This document shows, one piece after another, positions 49,201 through 62,900 of a DNA stretch of 64,000 nucleotides; positions within the stretch are counted from its first letter, which is position 1, and the number at the start of each line of letters is the position of its first letter. Made by a program: the position numbers and the translations under genes. This stretch comes from Xylocopa sonorina (lineage: Eukaryota > Arthropoda > Insecta > Hymenoptera > Apidae), in contig NW_027490136.1 in NCBI RefSeq assembly GCF_050948175.1, forward strand, positions 1,426,001 to 1,490,000, given 5' to 3'. The notes below the pieces were generated by a model. The model had not been told where the DNA came from. It made no database searches and saw only the letters and a list, made by a program, of their open reading frames with translations.

Positions 49201-52200
49201 ATAGAGTTGAAACGCTTCTTAAAACGAGATATTGCATCTCATATAGATGTTTCATGATAAGATATAATATTCATTGCGAAGTGATATCCATTCCTCGTCT
49301 ACGATTCAAATGAATGTAAATGCGACACTTCCATGCAAGGAAATAGCGTTTGCAGATGTCTTCGTATCGTAGCAATGGATTTCTGATGCTTCTTAAAACG
49401 CGATATCGCATGTCATTTCTATGTTTCATGGTAAGATATAATATGATTTGCGAAGTGTTATGTATTCCTCGTCTACACTTCAAATGAATGTAAATGCGAC
49501 ACTTCTTTGCAAGGAAATAGCGTTTGCAGATGTCTACGTATCGAAGCAATAGAGTTGAAACGCTTCTTAAAACGAGATATTGCATCTCATATCTATGTTT
49601 CATGATAAGATATAATATTCATTGCGAAGTGATATGCATTCCTCGTCTACGATTCAAATGAATGTAAATGCGACACTTCCATGCAAGGAAATAGCGTTTG
49701 CAGATGTCTACGTATCGTAGCAATGGATTTCTGATGCTTCTTAAAACGCGATATCGCATGTCATTTCTATGTTTCATGGTAAGATATAATATGATTTGCG
49801 AAGTGTTATGTATCCGTTGTCTACACATCAAATGAATGTAAATGCGACACTTCCTTGCAAGGAAATAGCGTTTGCAGATGTCTACGTATCGTAGCAATAG
49901 AGTTCTTATGATTCTTAAAACGCGATATCGCATCTCATTTCTATGTTTCATGGTAAGATATAATATGATTTGCGAAGTGTTATGTATTCCTCGTCTACAC
50001 TTCAAATGAATGTAAATGCGACACTTCTTTGCAAGGAAATAGCGTTTGCAGATGTCTACGTATCGAAGCAATAGAGTTCTTATGATTCTTAAAACGCGAT
50101 ATCGCATCTCATTTCTATGTTTCATGGTAAGATATAATATGATTTGCGGAGTGTTATGTATTCCTCGTCAACACTTCAAATGAATGTAAATGCGACACTT
50201 CCATGCAAGGAAATAGCGTTTGCAGATGTCTACGTATCGTAGCAATGGATTTCTGATGCTTCTTAAAACGCGATATCGCATGTCATTTCTATGTTTCATG
50301 GTAAGACATAATATGGTTTGCGGCGTGTTATGTATTCCTCGTCTACACTTCAAATGAATGTAAATGCGACACTTCCTTGCAAGGAAATAGCGTTTGCAGA
50401 TGTCTACGTATCGAAGCAATAGTGTTCAAATGCTTCTTAAACGGGATATTGCATCTCATATCTATGTTTCATGATAAGATATAATATTCACTGCGAAGTG
50501 TTATGCATTCCTCGTCTACGATTCAAATGAATGTAAATGCGACACTTCCTTGCAAGGAAATGGCGTTTGCAGATGTCTACGTATCGTAGCAATAGAGTTC
50601 TTATGATTCTTAAATCGCGATATCGCATCTCATTTCTATGTTTCATGGTAAGATACAATATGATTTGCGAAGTGTTATGTATTCCTCGTCTACACTTCAA
50701 ATGAATGTGAATGCGACACTTCCTCGCTAGGAAATAGCGTTTGCAGATGTCTACGTATCGAAGCAATAGAGTTGAAACGCTTCTTAAAACGAGATATTGC
50801 ATCTCATATAGATGTTTCATGATAAGATATAATATTCATTGCGAAGTGATATCCATTCCTCGTCTACGATTCAAATGAATGTAAATGCGACACTTCCATG
50901 CAAGGAAATAGCGTTTGCAGATGTCTTCGTATCGTAGCAATGGATTTCTGATGCTTCTTAAAACGCGATATCGCATGTCATTTCTATGTTTCATGGTAAG
51001 ATATAATATGATTTGCGAAGTGTTATGTATTCCTCGTCTACACTTCAAATGAATGTAAATGCGACACTTCTTTGCAAGGAAATAGCGTTTGCAGATGTCT
51101 ACGTATCGAAGCAATAGAGTTGAAACGCTTCTTAAAACGAGATATTGCATCTCATATCTATGTTTCATGATAAGATATAATATTCATTGCGAAGTGATAT
51201 GCATTCCTCGTCTACGATTCAAATGAATGTAAATGCGACACTTCCATGCAAGGAAATAGCGTTTGCAGATGTCTACGTATCGTAGCAATGGATTTCTGAT
51301 GCTTCTTAAAACGCGATATCGCATGTCATTTCTATGTTTGATGGTAAGATATAATATGATTTGCGAAGTGTTATGTATCCGTCGTCTACACATCAAATGA
51401 ATGTAAATGCGACACTTCCTTGCAAGGAAATAGCGTTTGCAGATGTCTACGTATCGTAGCAATAGAGTTCTTATGATTCTTAAAACGCGATATCGCATCT
51501 CATTTCTATGTTTCATGGTAAGATATAATATGATTTGCGAAGTGTTATGTATTCCTCGTCTACACTTCAAATGAATGTAAATGCGACACTTCTTTGCAAG
51601 GAAATAGCGTTTGCAGATGTCTACGTATCGTTGCAATAGAGTTCATATGATTCTTAAAACGCGATATCGCATCTCATTTCTATGTTTCATGGTAAGGTAT
51701 AATACGATTTGCGAAGTGTTATGTATTCCTCGTCTACACATCAAATGAATGTAAATGCGACACTTCCTTGCAAGGAAATAGCGTTTGCAGATGTCTACGT
51801 ATCGTAGCAATAGAGTTCTTATAATTCTTAAAACGCGATATCGCATCCCATTTCTATGTTTCATGATAAGATATAATATTCATTGCGAAGTGTTATGCAT
51901 TCCTCGTCTACGATTCAAATGAATGCAAATGCGACACTTCCTTGCAAGGAAATAGCGTTTGCAGATGTCTACGTATCGTAGCAATAGAGTTCTTATGATT
52001 CTTAAAACGCGATATCGCATGTCATTTCTATGTTTCATGGTAAGATATAATATGATTTGCGAAGTGTTATGTATTCCTCGTCTACACTTCAAATGAATGT
52101 AAACGCGACACTTCTTTGCAAGGAAATAGCGTTTGCAGATGTCTACGTATCGTTGCAATAGAGTTCTTATGATTCTTAAAACGCGATATCGCATCTCATT

Positions 52201-52890
52201 TCTATGTTTCATGGTAAGATATAATATGATTTGCGGAGTGTTATGTATTCCTCGTCTACACTTCAAATGAATGTAAATGCGACACTTCCTTGCAAGGAAA
52301 TAGCGTTTGCAGATGTCTACGTATCGAAGCAATAGAGTTCAAATGCTCCTTAAAACGAGATATTGCATCTCATATCTATGTTTCATGATAAGATATAATA
52401 CTCATTGCGAACTGTTATGCATTCCTCGTCTACGATTCAAATGAATGTAAATGCGACACTTCCTTGCAAGGAAATAGCGCTTGCAGATGTCTACGGATCC
52501 TAGCAATAGAGTTCTAATGCTTCTTAAAACGCGAAATCGCATCTCATTTGTATGTTTCATGGTAAGATATAATACGATTTGCGAAGTGTTATGTATTCCT
52601 CGTCTACACTTCAAATGAATGTGAATGCGACACTTCCTCGCTAGGAAATAGCGTTTGCAGATGTCTACGTATCGAAGCAATAGAGTTCAAATGCTTCTTA
52701 AAACGAGATATTGCATCTCATATCTATGTCTCATGATAAGATATAATATTCATTGCGAAGTGTTATGCATTCCTCGTCTACGATTCAAATGAATGTAAAT
52801 GCGACACTTCCTTCCAAGGAAATAGCGTTTGCAGATGTCTACGTATCGTAGCAATAGAGTTCAAATGCTTCTTAAAACGCGATATCGCAT
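46283..52890. repeat. 4871-bp higher-order repeat, copy 2, expanded internally
   Basis: Copy 2 matches copy 1 until about 50 kb, then has gained material. An internal 1565-bp unit (9 monomers minus one base) is doubled, and one further monomer is added. As a result the tail of copy 1 (45270-46070) recurs at an offset of 6610 bp (51880-52680), which equals 4871 + 1565 + 174. Confidence 0.8.
48374..51503. repeat. Tandem 1565-bp (9-monomer minus 1) duplication
   Basis: Copies are at about 48374-49938 and 49939-51503. Matches include 48603-48854 with 50168-50419, 48923-49255 with 50488-50820 and 49271-49603 with 50836-51168. Both contain the one-base-short CTTCTTAAACGGGATATTGC variant and CTTCGTATCGTAGCAATGG. 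Similarity continues about 120 bases beyond copy 2. Confidence 0.85.
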
Positions 52891-55800
52891 CTCATTTCTA
52901 TGTTTCATGGTAAGATATAATACGATTTGCGAAGTGTTATGTATTCCTCGTCTACACTTCAAATGAATGTAAATGCGACACTTCTTTGCAAGGAAATAGC
53001 GTTTGCAGATGTCTACGTATCGTAGCAATGGATTTCGGAAGCTTCTTAAAACGCGATATCGCATCTCATTTCTATGTTTCATGGTAAGATATAATATGAT
53101 TTGCGAAGTGTTATGAATTCCTCGTCTACACTTCAAATGAATGTAAATGCGACACTTCTTTGCAAGGAAATAGCGTTTGCAGATGTCTACGTATCTTTGC
53201 AATAGAGTTCTTATGATTCTTAAAACGCGATATCGCATCTCATTTCTATGTTTCATGGTAAGATATAATATGATATGCGGAGTGTTATGTATTCCTCGTC
53301 TACACTTCAAATGAATGTAAATGCGACACTTCCTTGCAAGGAAATAGCGTTTGCAGATGTCTACGTATTGAAGCAATAGAGTTCAAATGCTTCTTAAAAC
53401 GAGATATTGCATCTCATATCTATGTTTCATGATAAGATATAATATTCATTGCGAAGTGTTATGCATTCCTCGTCTACGATTCAAATGAATGTAAATGCGA
53501 CACTTCCTTCCAAGGAAATAGCGTTTGCAGATGTCTACGTATCGTAGCAATAGAGTTCTAATGCTTCTTAAAACGCGATATCGCATCTCATTTCTATGTT
53601 TCATGGTAAGATATAATATGATTTGCGAAGTGTTATGTATTCCTCGTCTACACTTCAAATGAATGTAAATGCGACACTTCTTTGCAAGGAAATAGCGTTT
53701 GCAGATGTCTACGTATCGTTGCAATAGAGTTCATATGATTCTTAAAACGCGATATCGCATCCCATTTCTATGTTTCATGGTAAGGTATAATAGGATTTGC
53801 GGAGTGTTATGTATTCCTCGTCTACACTTCAAATGAATGGAAATGCGGCACTTCCTTGCAAGGAAATAGCGTTTGCAGATGTCTACGTATCGAAGCAATA
53901 AAGTTCAAATGCTTCTTAAAAAGCGATATCGCATCTCATATCTATGTTTCATGGTAAGATATAATACGATTTGCGAAGTGTTATGTATTCGTCGTCTACA
54001 CATCAAATGAATGTAAATGCGACACTTCCTTGCAAGGAAATAGCGCTTGCAGATGTCTACGGATCCTAGCAATAGAGTTCTAATGCTTCTTAAAACGCGA
54101 TATCGCATCTCATTTCTATGTTTCATGGTAAGATATAATACGATTTGCGAAGTGTTATGTATTCCTCGTCTACACTTCAAATGAATGTGAATGCGACACT
54201 TCCTCGCTAGGAAATAGCGTTTACAGATGTCTACGTATCGAAGCAATACAGTTCAAATGCTTCTTAAAACGAGATATTGCATCTCATATCTATGTTTCAT
54301 GATAAGATATAATATTCATTGCGAAGTGTTATGCATTCCTCGTCTACGATTCAAATGAATGTAAATGCGACACTTCTTTGCAAGGAAATAGCGTTTGCAG
54401 ATGTCTACGTATCGTTGCAATAGAGTTCTTATGATTCTTAAAACGCGATATCGCATCTCATTTCTATGTTTCATGGTAAGATATAATATGGTTTGCGGCG
54501 TGTTATGTATTCCTCGTCTACACTTCAAATGAATGTAAATGCGACACTTCCTTGCAAGGAAATAGCGTTTGCAGATGTCTACGTATCGAAGCAATAGTGT
54601 TCAAATGCTTCTTAAACGGGATATTGCATCTCATATCTATGTTTCATGATAAGATATAATATTCACTGCGAAGTGTTATGCATTCCTCGTCTACGATTCA
54701 AATGAATGTAAATGCGACACTTCCTTGCAAGGAAATAGCGTTTGCAGATGTCTACGTATCGTAGCAATAGAGTTCTTATGATTCTTAAATCGCGATATCG
54801 CATCTCATTTCTATGTTTCATGGTAAGATACAATATGATTTGCGAAGTGTTATGTATTCCTCGTCTACACTTCAAATGAATGTGAATGCGACACTTCCTC
54901 GCTAGGAAATAGCGTTTGCAGATGTCTACGTATCGAAGCAATAGAGTTGAAACGCTTCTTAAAACGAGATATTGCATCTCATATCTATGTTTCATGATAA
55001 GATATAATATTCATTGCGAAGTGATATCCATTCCTCGTCTACGATTCAAATGAATGTAAATGCGACACTTCCATGCAAGGAAATAGCGTTTGCAGATGTC
55101 TACGTATCGTAGCAATGGATTTCTGATGCTTCTTAAAACGCGATATCGCATGTCATTTCTATGTTTCATGGTAAGATATAATATGATTTGCGAAGTGTTA
55201 TGTATTCCTCGTCTACACTTCAAATGAATGTAAATGCGACACTTCTTTGCAAGGAAATAGCGTTTGCAGATGTCTACGTATCGAAGCAATAGAGTTGAAA
55301 CGCTTCTTAAAACGAGATATTGCATCTCATATCTATGTTTCATGATAAGATATAATATTCATTGCGAAGTGATATGCATTCCTCGTCTACGATTCAAATG
55401 AATGTAAATGCGACACTTCCATGCAAGGAAATAGCGTTTGCAGATGTCTACGTATCGTAGCAATGGATTTCTGATGCTTCTTAAAACGCGATATCGCATG
55501 TCATTTCTATGTTTCATGGTAAGATATAATATGATTTGCGAAGTGTTATGTATTCCTCGTCTACACTTCAAATGAATGTAAATGCGACACTTCTTTGCAA
55601 GGAAATAGCGTTTGCAGATGTCTACGTATCGTAGCAATGGATTTCGGAAGCTTCTTAAAACGCGATATCGCATCTCATTTCTATGTTTCATGGTAAGATA
55701 TAATATGATTTGCGAAGTGTTATGAATTCCTCGTCTACACTTCAAATGAATGTAAATGCGACACTTCTTTGCAAGGAAATAGCGTTTGCAGATGTCTACG

Positions 55801-56399
55801 TATCTTTGCAATAGAGTTCTTATAATTCTTAGAACGCTATATTGCATCTCATTTTTACGTTTCATGGTATGATATAATATGATTTGCGAAGTGTCATGTA
55901 TTCCTTGTCTACGATTCAAATGAAAGTAAATGCGACACTTCCTTGCAAGGAAATAGCGTTTGCAGATGTCTACTTATTGTAGCAATAGGGTTCTAATGCT
56001 TCTTAAAACGCGATATCGCATCTCATTTCTATGTTTCATGGTAAGATATAATACGATTTGCGAAGTGTTATGTATTCCTCGCCTACACATCAAATGAATG
56101 TAAATGCGACACTTCCTTGCAAGGAAATAGCGTTTGCAGATGTCTACGTATCGTAGCAATAGAGTTCTTATGATTCTTAAAACGCGATGTCGCATCTCAT
56201 TTCTATGTTTCATGGTAAGATATAATATGATTTGCGAAGAGTTATGTATTCCTTGTCTACACTTCAAATGAATGTGAATGCGACACTTCCTTGCAAGGAA
56301 ATAGCGTTTGCAGATGTCTACGTATCGTAGCAATAGGGTTCTAATGCTTCTTAAAACGCGATATCGCATCTCACTTCTATGTTTCGTGGTAAGATATCA

Positions 56400-59300
56400 T
56401 ATGATTTGCGAAGTGTTATGTATTCCTCGTCTACACTTCAATTGAATGATAATGCGACACTTCCTTGCAAGGAAATAGCGTTTGCAGATGTCTACGTATC
56501 GTAGCAATAGAGTTCTTATGATTCTTATAACGCGATATCGCATCTCATTTCTATGTTTCATGGTAAGATATAATATGATTTGCGAAGTGTCATGTATTCC
56601 TCGTCTACACTTCAAATGAATGTAAATGCGACACTTCCTTGCTAGGAAATAGCGTCTGCAGATGTCTAGGTATCGTAGCAATAGAGTTCTAATGCTTCTT
56701 AAAACGCAATATCGCATCTCATTTCTATGTTTCATGGTAAGATATAATATGTTTTGCGAAGTGTTATGTATTCCTCGTCTACACTTCAAATGAATGTAAA
56801 TGCGACACTACCTTGCAAGGAGATAGCGTTTGCAAATGTCTACCTATCGCAGCAATAGTGTTCTAATGCTTCCTAAAACGCGATATCGCATCTCATTTCT
56901 ATGTTTCATGGTAAGATATAATATGATTTGCGAAGTGTCATGTATTCCTCGTCTACACTTCAAACGAATCTAAATGCGACACTTTCTTGCAAGGAAGTAG
57001 CGTCTGCAGATGTCTAGGTATCGTAGCAATAGAGTTCTAATGCTTCTTAAAACGCGATATCGCTTCTCATTTCTATGTTTCCTGGTAAGATATAATATGA
57101 TTTGCGAAGTGTCATGTATTCCTCGTCTACACTTCAAATGAATGTAAATGCGACACTTCCTTGCAAGGAAATAGCGTCTGCAGATGTCTAGGTATCGTAG
57201 CAATAGGGTTCTAAAGCTTCTTAAAACGCGATATCGCATCTCATTTCTATGTTTCATGGTAAGATATAATATGATTTGCGAAGTGTTATGTATTCCTCGT
57301 CTACACTTCAAATGAATGTGAATGCGACACTTCCTCGCTAGGAAATAGCGATTGCAGATGTCTACGTATCGTTGCAATGGAGTTCTTATGATTCTTAAAA
57401 CGCGATATCGCATCTCATTTCTATGTTTCATGGTAAGATATAATATGATTTGCGAAGTGTCATGTATTCCTCGTCTACACTTCAAATGAATGTAAATGCG
57501 ACACTTCCTTGCTAGGAAATAGCGTCTGCAGATGTCTAGGTATCGTAGCAATAGAGTTCTAATGCTTCTTAAAACGCGATATCGCATCTCATTTCTATGT
57601 TTCATGGTAAGATATAATATGATTTGCGAAGTGTTATGTATTCCTCGTCTACACTTCAAATGAATGTAAATGCGACACTACCTTGCAAGGAGATAGCGTT
57701 TGCAGATGTCTACCAATCGTAACAATAGTGTTCTAATGCTTCCTAAAACGCGATATCGCATCTCATTTCTGTGTTTCATGGTAAGATATAATATGATTTG
57801 CGAAGTGATATGAATTCCTCGTCTACGATTCAAATGGATGTAAATGCGAAACTTCCTTGCTAGCAAATAGCGTTTGCAGATGTCCAGGTATCGTAGCAAT
57901 AGAGTTCTTATGATTCTTAAAACGCGATATCGCATCTCATTTCTATGTTTCATGGTAAGATATAATATGATTTGCGAAGTGATATGAATTCCTCGTCTAC
58001 GATTCAAATGAATGTGAATGCGACACTTCCTCGCTAGGAAATAGCGATTGCAGATGTCTACGTATCGTAGCAATAGCTTTCTGATGCTTCTTAAAACGCG
58101 ATATCGCATCTCATTTATATGTTTCATGGTAAGATATAATATGATTTGCGAAGTGTCATGTATACCTCGTCTACACTTCAACTGAATGTAAATGCGACAC
58201 TTCCTTGCAAGGAAATAGCGTTTGCAGATGTCTACGTATCGTAGCAATAGAGTTCTTATGCTTCATAAAACGAGATAATGCATCTCAAATTTACGTTTCA
58301 TGATAAGATATAATATTCATTGCGAAGTGATATGCTTTCCTCGTCTACGATTGAAATGGACGTAAATGCGACACTTCCTTGCTAGGAAATAGCGTTTGCA
58401 GATGTCTACGTATCGAAGCAATAGAGTTCTTATGATTCTTAAAACGCGATATCGCATCTCATTTCTATGTTTCATGGTAAGATATAATATGATTTGCGAA
58501 GTGCTATGTATTCCTCGTCTACACTTCAAATGAATGTAATTGCGGCACTTCCTTGCTAGGAAATAGCGTTTGCAGATGTCTACGTATCGTAGGGATAGAG
58601 TTCCAATCCTTCTTAAAACGCGATGTCGCATCTCATTTCTATGTTTCATGGTAAGATATAATATGATTTGCGAAGTGTTATGTATTCCTCGTCTACACTT
58701 CAATTGAATGTAAATGTGACACTTCCTTGCTAGGAAATAGCGTTTGCAGATGTCTACGTATCGTAGCAATAGAGCTCTAATGCTCCTTAAAACGCGATAT
58801 CGCTTCTCATTTCTATGTTTCATGGTGAGATATAATATGATTTCCGAAGTGTTATGTATTCCGCGTCTACACTTCAATTGAGTGATAATGCGACACTTCC
58901 TTGCTGGGAAATAGCGTTTGCAGATGTCTACGTATCGTAGCAATAGAGTTCTTATGATTCTTAAAACGCGATATCGCATCTCACTTCTATGTTTCATGGT
59001 AAGATATAATATGATTTGCGAAGAGTTATGTATTCCTTGTCTACACTTCAAATGAATGTGAATGCGACACTTCCTTGCAAGGAAATAGCGTTTGCAGATG
59101 TCTACGTATCGTAGCAATAGGGTTCTAATGCTTCTTAAAACGCGATATCGCATCTCACTTCTATGTTTCATGGTAAGATATAATATGATTTGCGAAGTGT
59201 TATGTATTCCTCGTCTACACTTCAATTGAATGATAATGCGACACTTCCTTGCAAGGAAATAGCGTTTGCAGATGTCTACGTATCGTAGCAATAGAGTTCT

Positions 59301-59760
59301 TATGATTCTTATAACGCGATATCGCATCTCATTTCTATGTTTCATGGTAAGATATAATATGATTTGCGAAGTGTCATGTATTCCTCGTCTACACTTCAAA
59401 TGAATGTAAATGCGACACTTCCTTGCTAGGAAATAGCGTCTGCAGATGTCTAGGTATCGTAGCAATAGATTTCTAATGCTTCTTAAAACGCAATATCGCA
59501 TCTCATTTCTATGTTTCATGGTAAGATATAATATGTTTTGCGAAGTGTCATGTATTCCTCGTCTACACTTCAAACGAATGTAAATGCGACACTTTCTTGC
59601 TAGGAAATAGCGTCTGCAGATGTCTAGGTATCGTAGCAATAGAGTTCTAATGCTTCTTAAAACGCGATATCGCTTCTCATTTCTATGTTTCATGGTAAGA
59701 TATAATATGATTTGCGAAGTGTTATGTATTCCTCGTCTACACTTCAATTGAGTGATAATG
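56400..59760. repeat. Block pair at 2784-bp (16-monomer) offset
   Basis: About 400 bp around 56400-56790 recurs near 59184-59570. Shared rare variants include CAATTGAATGATAATGCG, ATGATTCTTATAACGCG and the TCTGCAGATGTCTAGG monomer. The right copy lies inside the longest stop-free satellite frame. Boundaries are approximate. Confidence 0.6.
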
Positions 59761-59969
59761 CGACACTTCCTTGCAGGGAAATAGCGTTTGCAGATGTCTA
59801 CGTATCGTAGCAATAGAGTTCTTATGATTCTTAAAACGCGATATCGCATCTCATTTCTGTGTTTCATGGTAAGATATAATATGATTTGCGAAGAGTTATG
59901 TATTCCTCGTCTACACTTCAAATGAATGTAAATGCGACACTTCCTTGCAAGGAAACAGCGTTTGCAGAT

Positions 59970-62900
59970 GTCTACCTATCGTAGCAATAGTATTCTAATG
60001 CTTCTACAAACGCGATATCGCATCTCATTTCTATGTTTCATGGTAAGATATAATATGATTTGCGAAGTGTTATGTATTCCTCGTCTACACTTCAATTGAA
60101 TGATAATGCAACACTTCCTTGCAAGGAAATAGCGTTTGCAGATGTCTACGTATCGAAGAAATAGAGTTCAAATGCTTCTTAAAACGAGATATTGCATCTC
60201 ATATCTATGTTTCATGATAAGATATAATATTCATTGCGAAGTGTTTTGTATTCCTTGTCTACACTTCAAATGAATGTAAATGCGACACTTCCTTGCAAGG
60301 AAATAGCGTTTGCAGATGTCTACGTATCGAAGCAATAGAGTTCAAATGGTTCTTAAAACGCGATAGCGAATCTCATTTCTATGTTTCATGGTAAGATATG
60401 ATATGATTTGCGAAGTATCATGTATTCCTCGTCTACACTTCAAATGAATGTAAACGCGACACTTCCTTGCTAGGAAATAGCGATTGCAGATGTCTACGTA
60501 TCGTAGCAATAGAGTTCATATGATTCTTAAAACGCGATATCGCATCTCATTTCTATGTTTCATGGTAAGATGTAATATGATTTGCGAAGTGCTATGCATT
60601 CCTTGTCTACGATTCAAATGAATGTAAATGCGACACTTCCTTGCAAGGAAGTAGCGTTTGCAGATGTCTACGTATCGTAGCAATAGAGTTCATATGATTC
60701 TTAAAACGCGATATCGCATCTCGTTTCTATGTTTCATGGTAAGATATAACATGATTTGCGAAGTGTTATGTATTCCTCGTCTACACTTCAAATGAATGTG
60801 AATGCGACACTTCCTTGCAAGGAAATAGCGTTTGCAGATGTCTACGTATCGTTAGCAATAGCTTTCTAATGCTTCTTCAAACGCGATATCGCATCTCATT
60901 TCTATGTTTCATGGTAAGATATAACATGATTTGCGAAGTGTCATGTATTCCTCGTCTACACTTCAAATGAATGTAAATGCGACACTTCCTTGCAAGGAAA
61001 TAGCGTTCGCAGATGTCTACGTATCGTAGCAATAGAGTTCTTATGATTCTTAAAACACGATATTGCATCTCATTTCTATGTTTCATGGTAAGATATAACA
61101 TGATTTGCGAATTGTTATGTATTCCTCGTCTACACTTCATATGAATGTGAATGCGACACTTCCTCGCTATGAAATAGCGTTTGCAGATTTCTTCGTATCG
61201 TAGCAATAGAGTTCTAATGCTTCTTAGAACGAGATATTGCATCTCATATCTATGTTTCATGATAAGATATAATATTCATTGCGAAGTGTTATGCATTCCT
61301 CGTCTACGATTGAAATGGACGTAAATGTGACACTTCCTTGCTAGGAAATGGCGTTTTCAGATGTCTACGTATCGTAGCAATAGAGTTCTAATGCTTCTTA
61401 AAACGCGATATCCCATCTCATTACTATGTTGCATGATAAGATATAATATTCATTGTTAAGTGTTATGTATACCTCGTATTCACTTCAGAAGAATGTAAAT
61501 GCGACCCTTCCTTGCTAGGAAATAGCGTTTGCAGATGTCTAGGTATCGAAGCAATAGAGTTCTAATGCTTCTTATAACGCGATATCGCATCTCATTTCTA
61601 TGTTTCATGGTAAGATATAATATGATTTGCGAAGTGTCATGTATTCCTCGTCTACACTACAAATGAATGTAAATGCGACACTTCCTTGCTAGGAAATAGC
61701 GTTTGCAGATGTCTACGTATCGTAGCAATAGAGTTCTAATGCTTCTTGAAACGCGATATCGCATCTCATTACTATGTTGCATGATAAGATATAATATTCA
61801 TTGTTAAGTGTTACGTATACCTCGTATTCACTTCAGAAGAATGTAAATGCGACACTTCCTTGCAAGGAAATAGCGTTTGCAGATGTCTACCTATCGTAGC
61901 AATGGTATTCTAATGCTTCTACAAACGCGATATCGCATCTCATTTCTATGTTTCATGGTAAGATATAATATGATTTGCGAAGTGTTATGTATTCCTCGTC
62001 TACACTTCAATTGAATGATAATGCAACACTTCCTTGCAAGGAAATAGCGTTTGCAGATGTCTACGTATCGAAGAAATAGAGTTCAAATGCTTCTTAAAAC
62101 GAGATATTGCATCTCATATCTATGTTTCATGATAAGATATAATATTCATTGCGAAGTGTTTTGTATTCCTCGTCTACACTTCAAATGAATGTAAATGCGA
62201 CACTTCCTTGCAAGGAAATAGCGTTTGCAGATGTCTACGTATCGAAGCAATGGAGTTCAAATGCTTCTTAAAACGCGATAGCGAATCTCATTTCTATGTT
62301 TCATGGTAAGATATGATATGATTTGCGAAGTATCATGTATTCCTCGTCTACACTTCAAATGAATGTAAATGCGACACTTCCTTGCTAGGAAATAGCGATT
62401 GCAGATGTCTACGTATCGTAGCAATAGAGTTCATATGATTCTTAAAACGCGATATCGCATCTCATTTCTATGTTTCATGGTAAGATATAACATGATTTGC
62501 GAAGTGTCATGTATTCCTCGTCTACACTTCAAATGAATGTAAATGCAACACTTCTTGCAAGGAAATAGCGTTCGCAGATGTCTACGTATCGTAGCAATAG
62601 AGTTCTTATGATTCTTAAAACACGATATTGCATCTCATTTCTATGTTTCATGGTAAGATATAACATGATTTGCGAATTGTTATGTATTCCTCGTCTACAC
62701 TTCATATGAATGTGAATGCGACACTTCCTCGCTATGAAATAGCGTTTGCAGATTTCTTCGTATCGTAGCAATAGAGTTCTAATGCTTCTTAGAACGAGAT
62801 ATTGCATCTCATATCTATGTTTCATGATAAGATATAATATTCATTGCGAAGTGTTATGCATTCCTCGTCTACGATTGAAATGGACGTAAATGTGACACTT

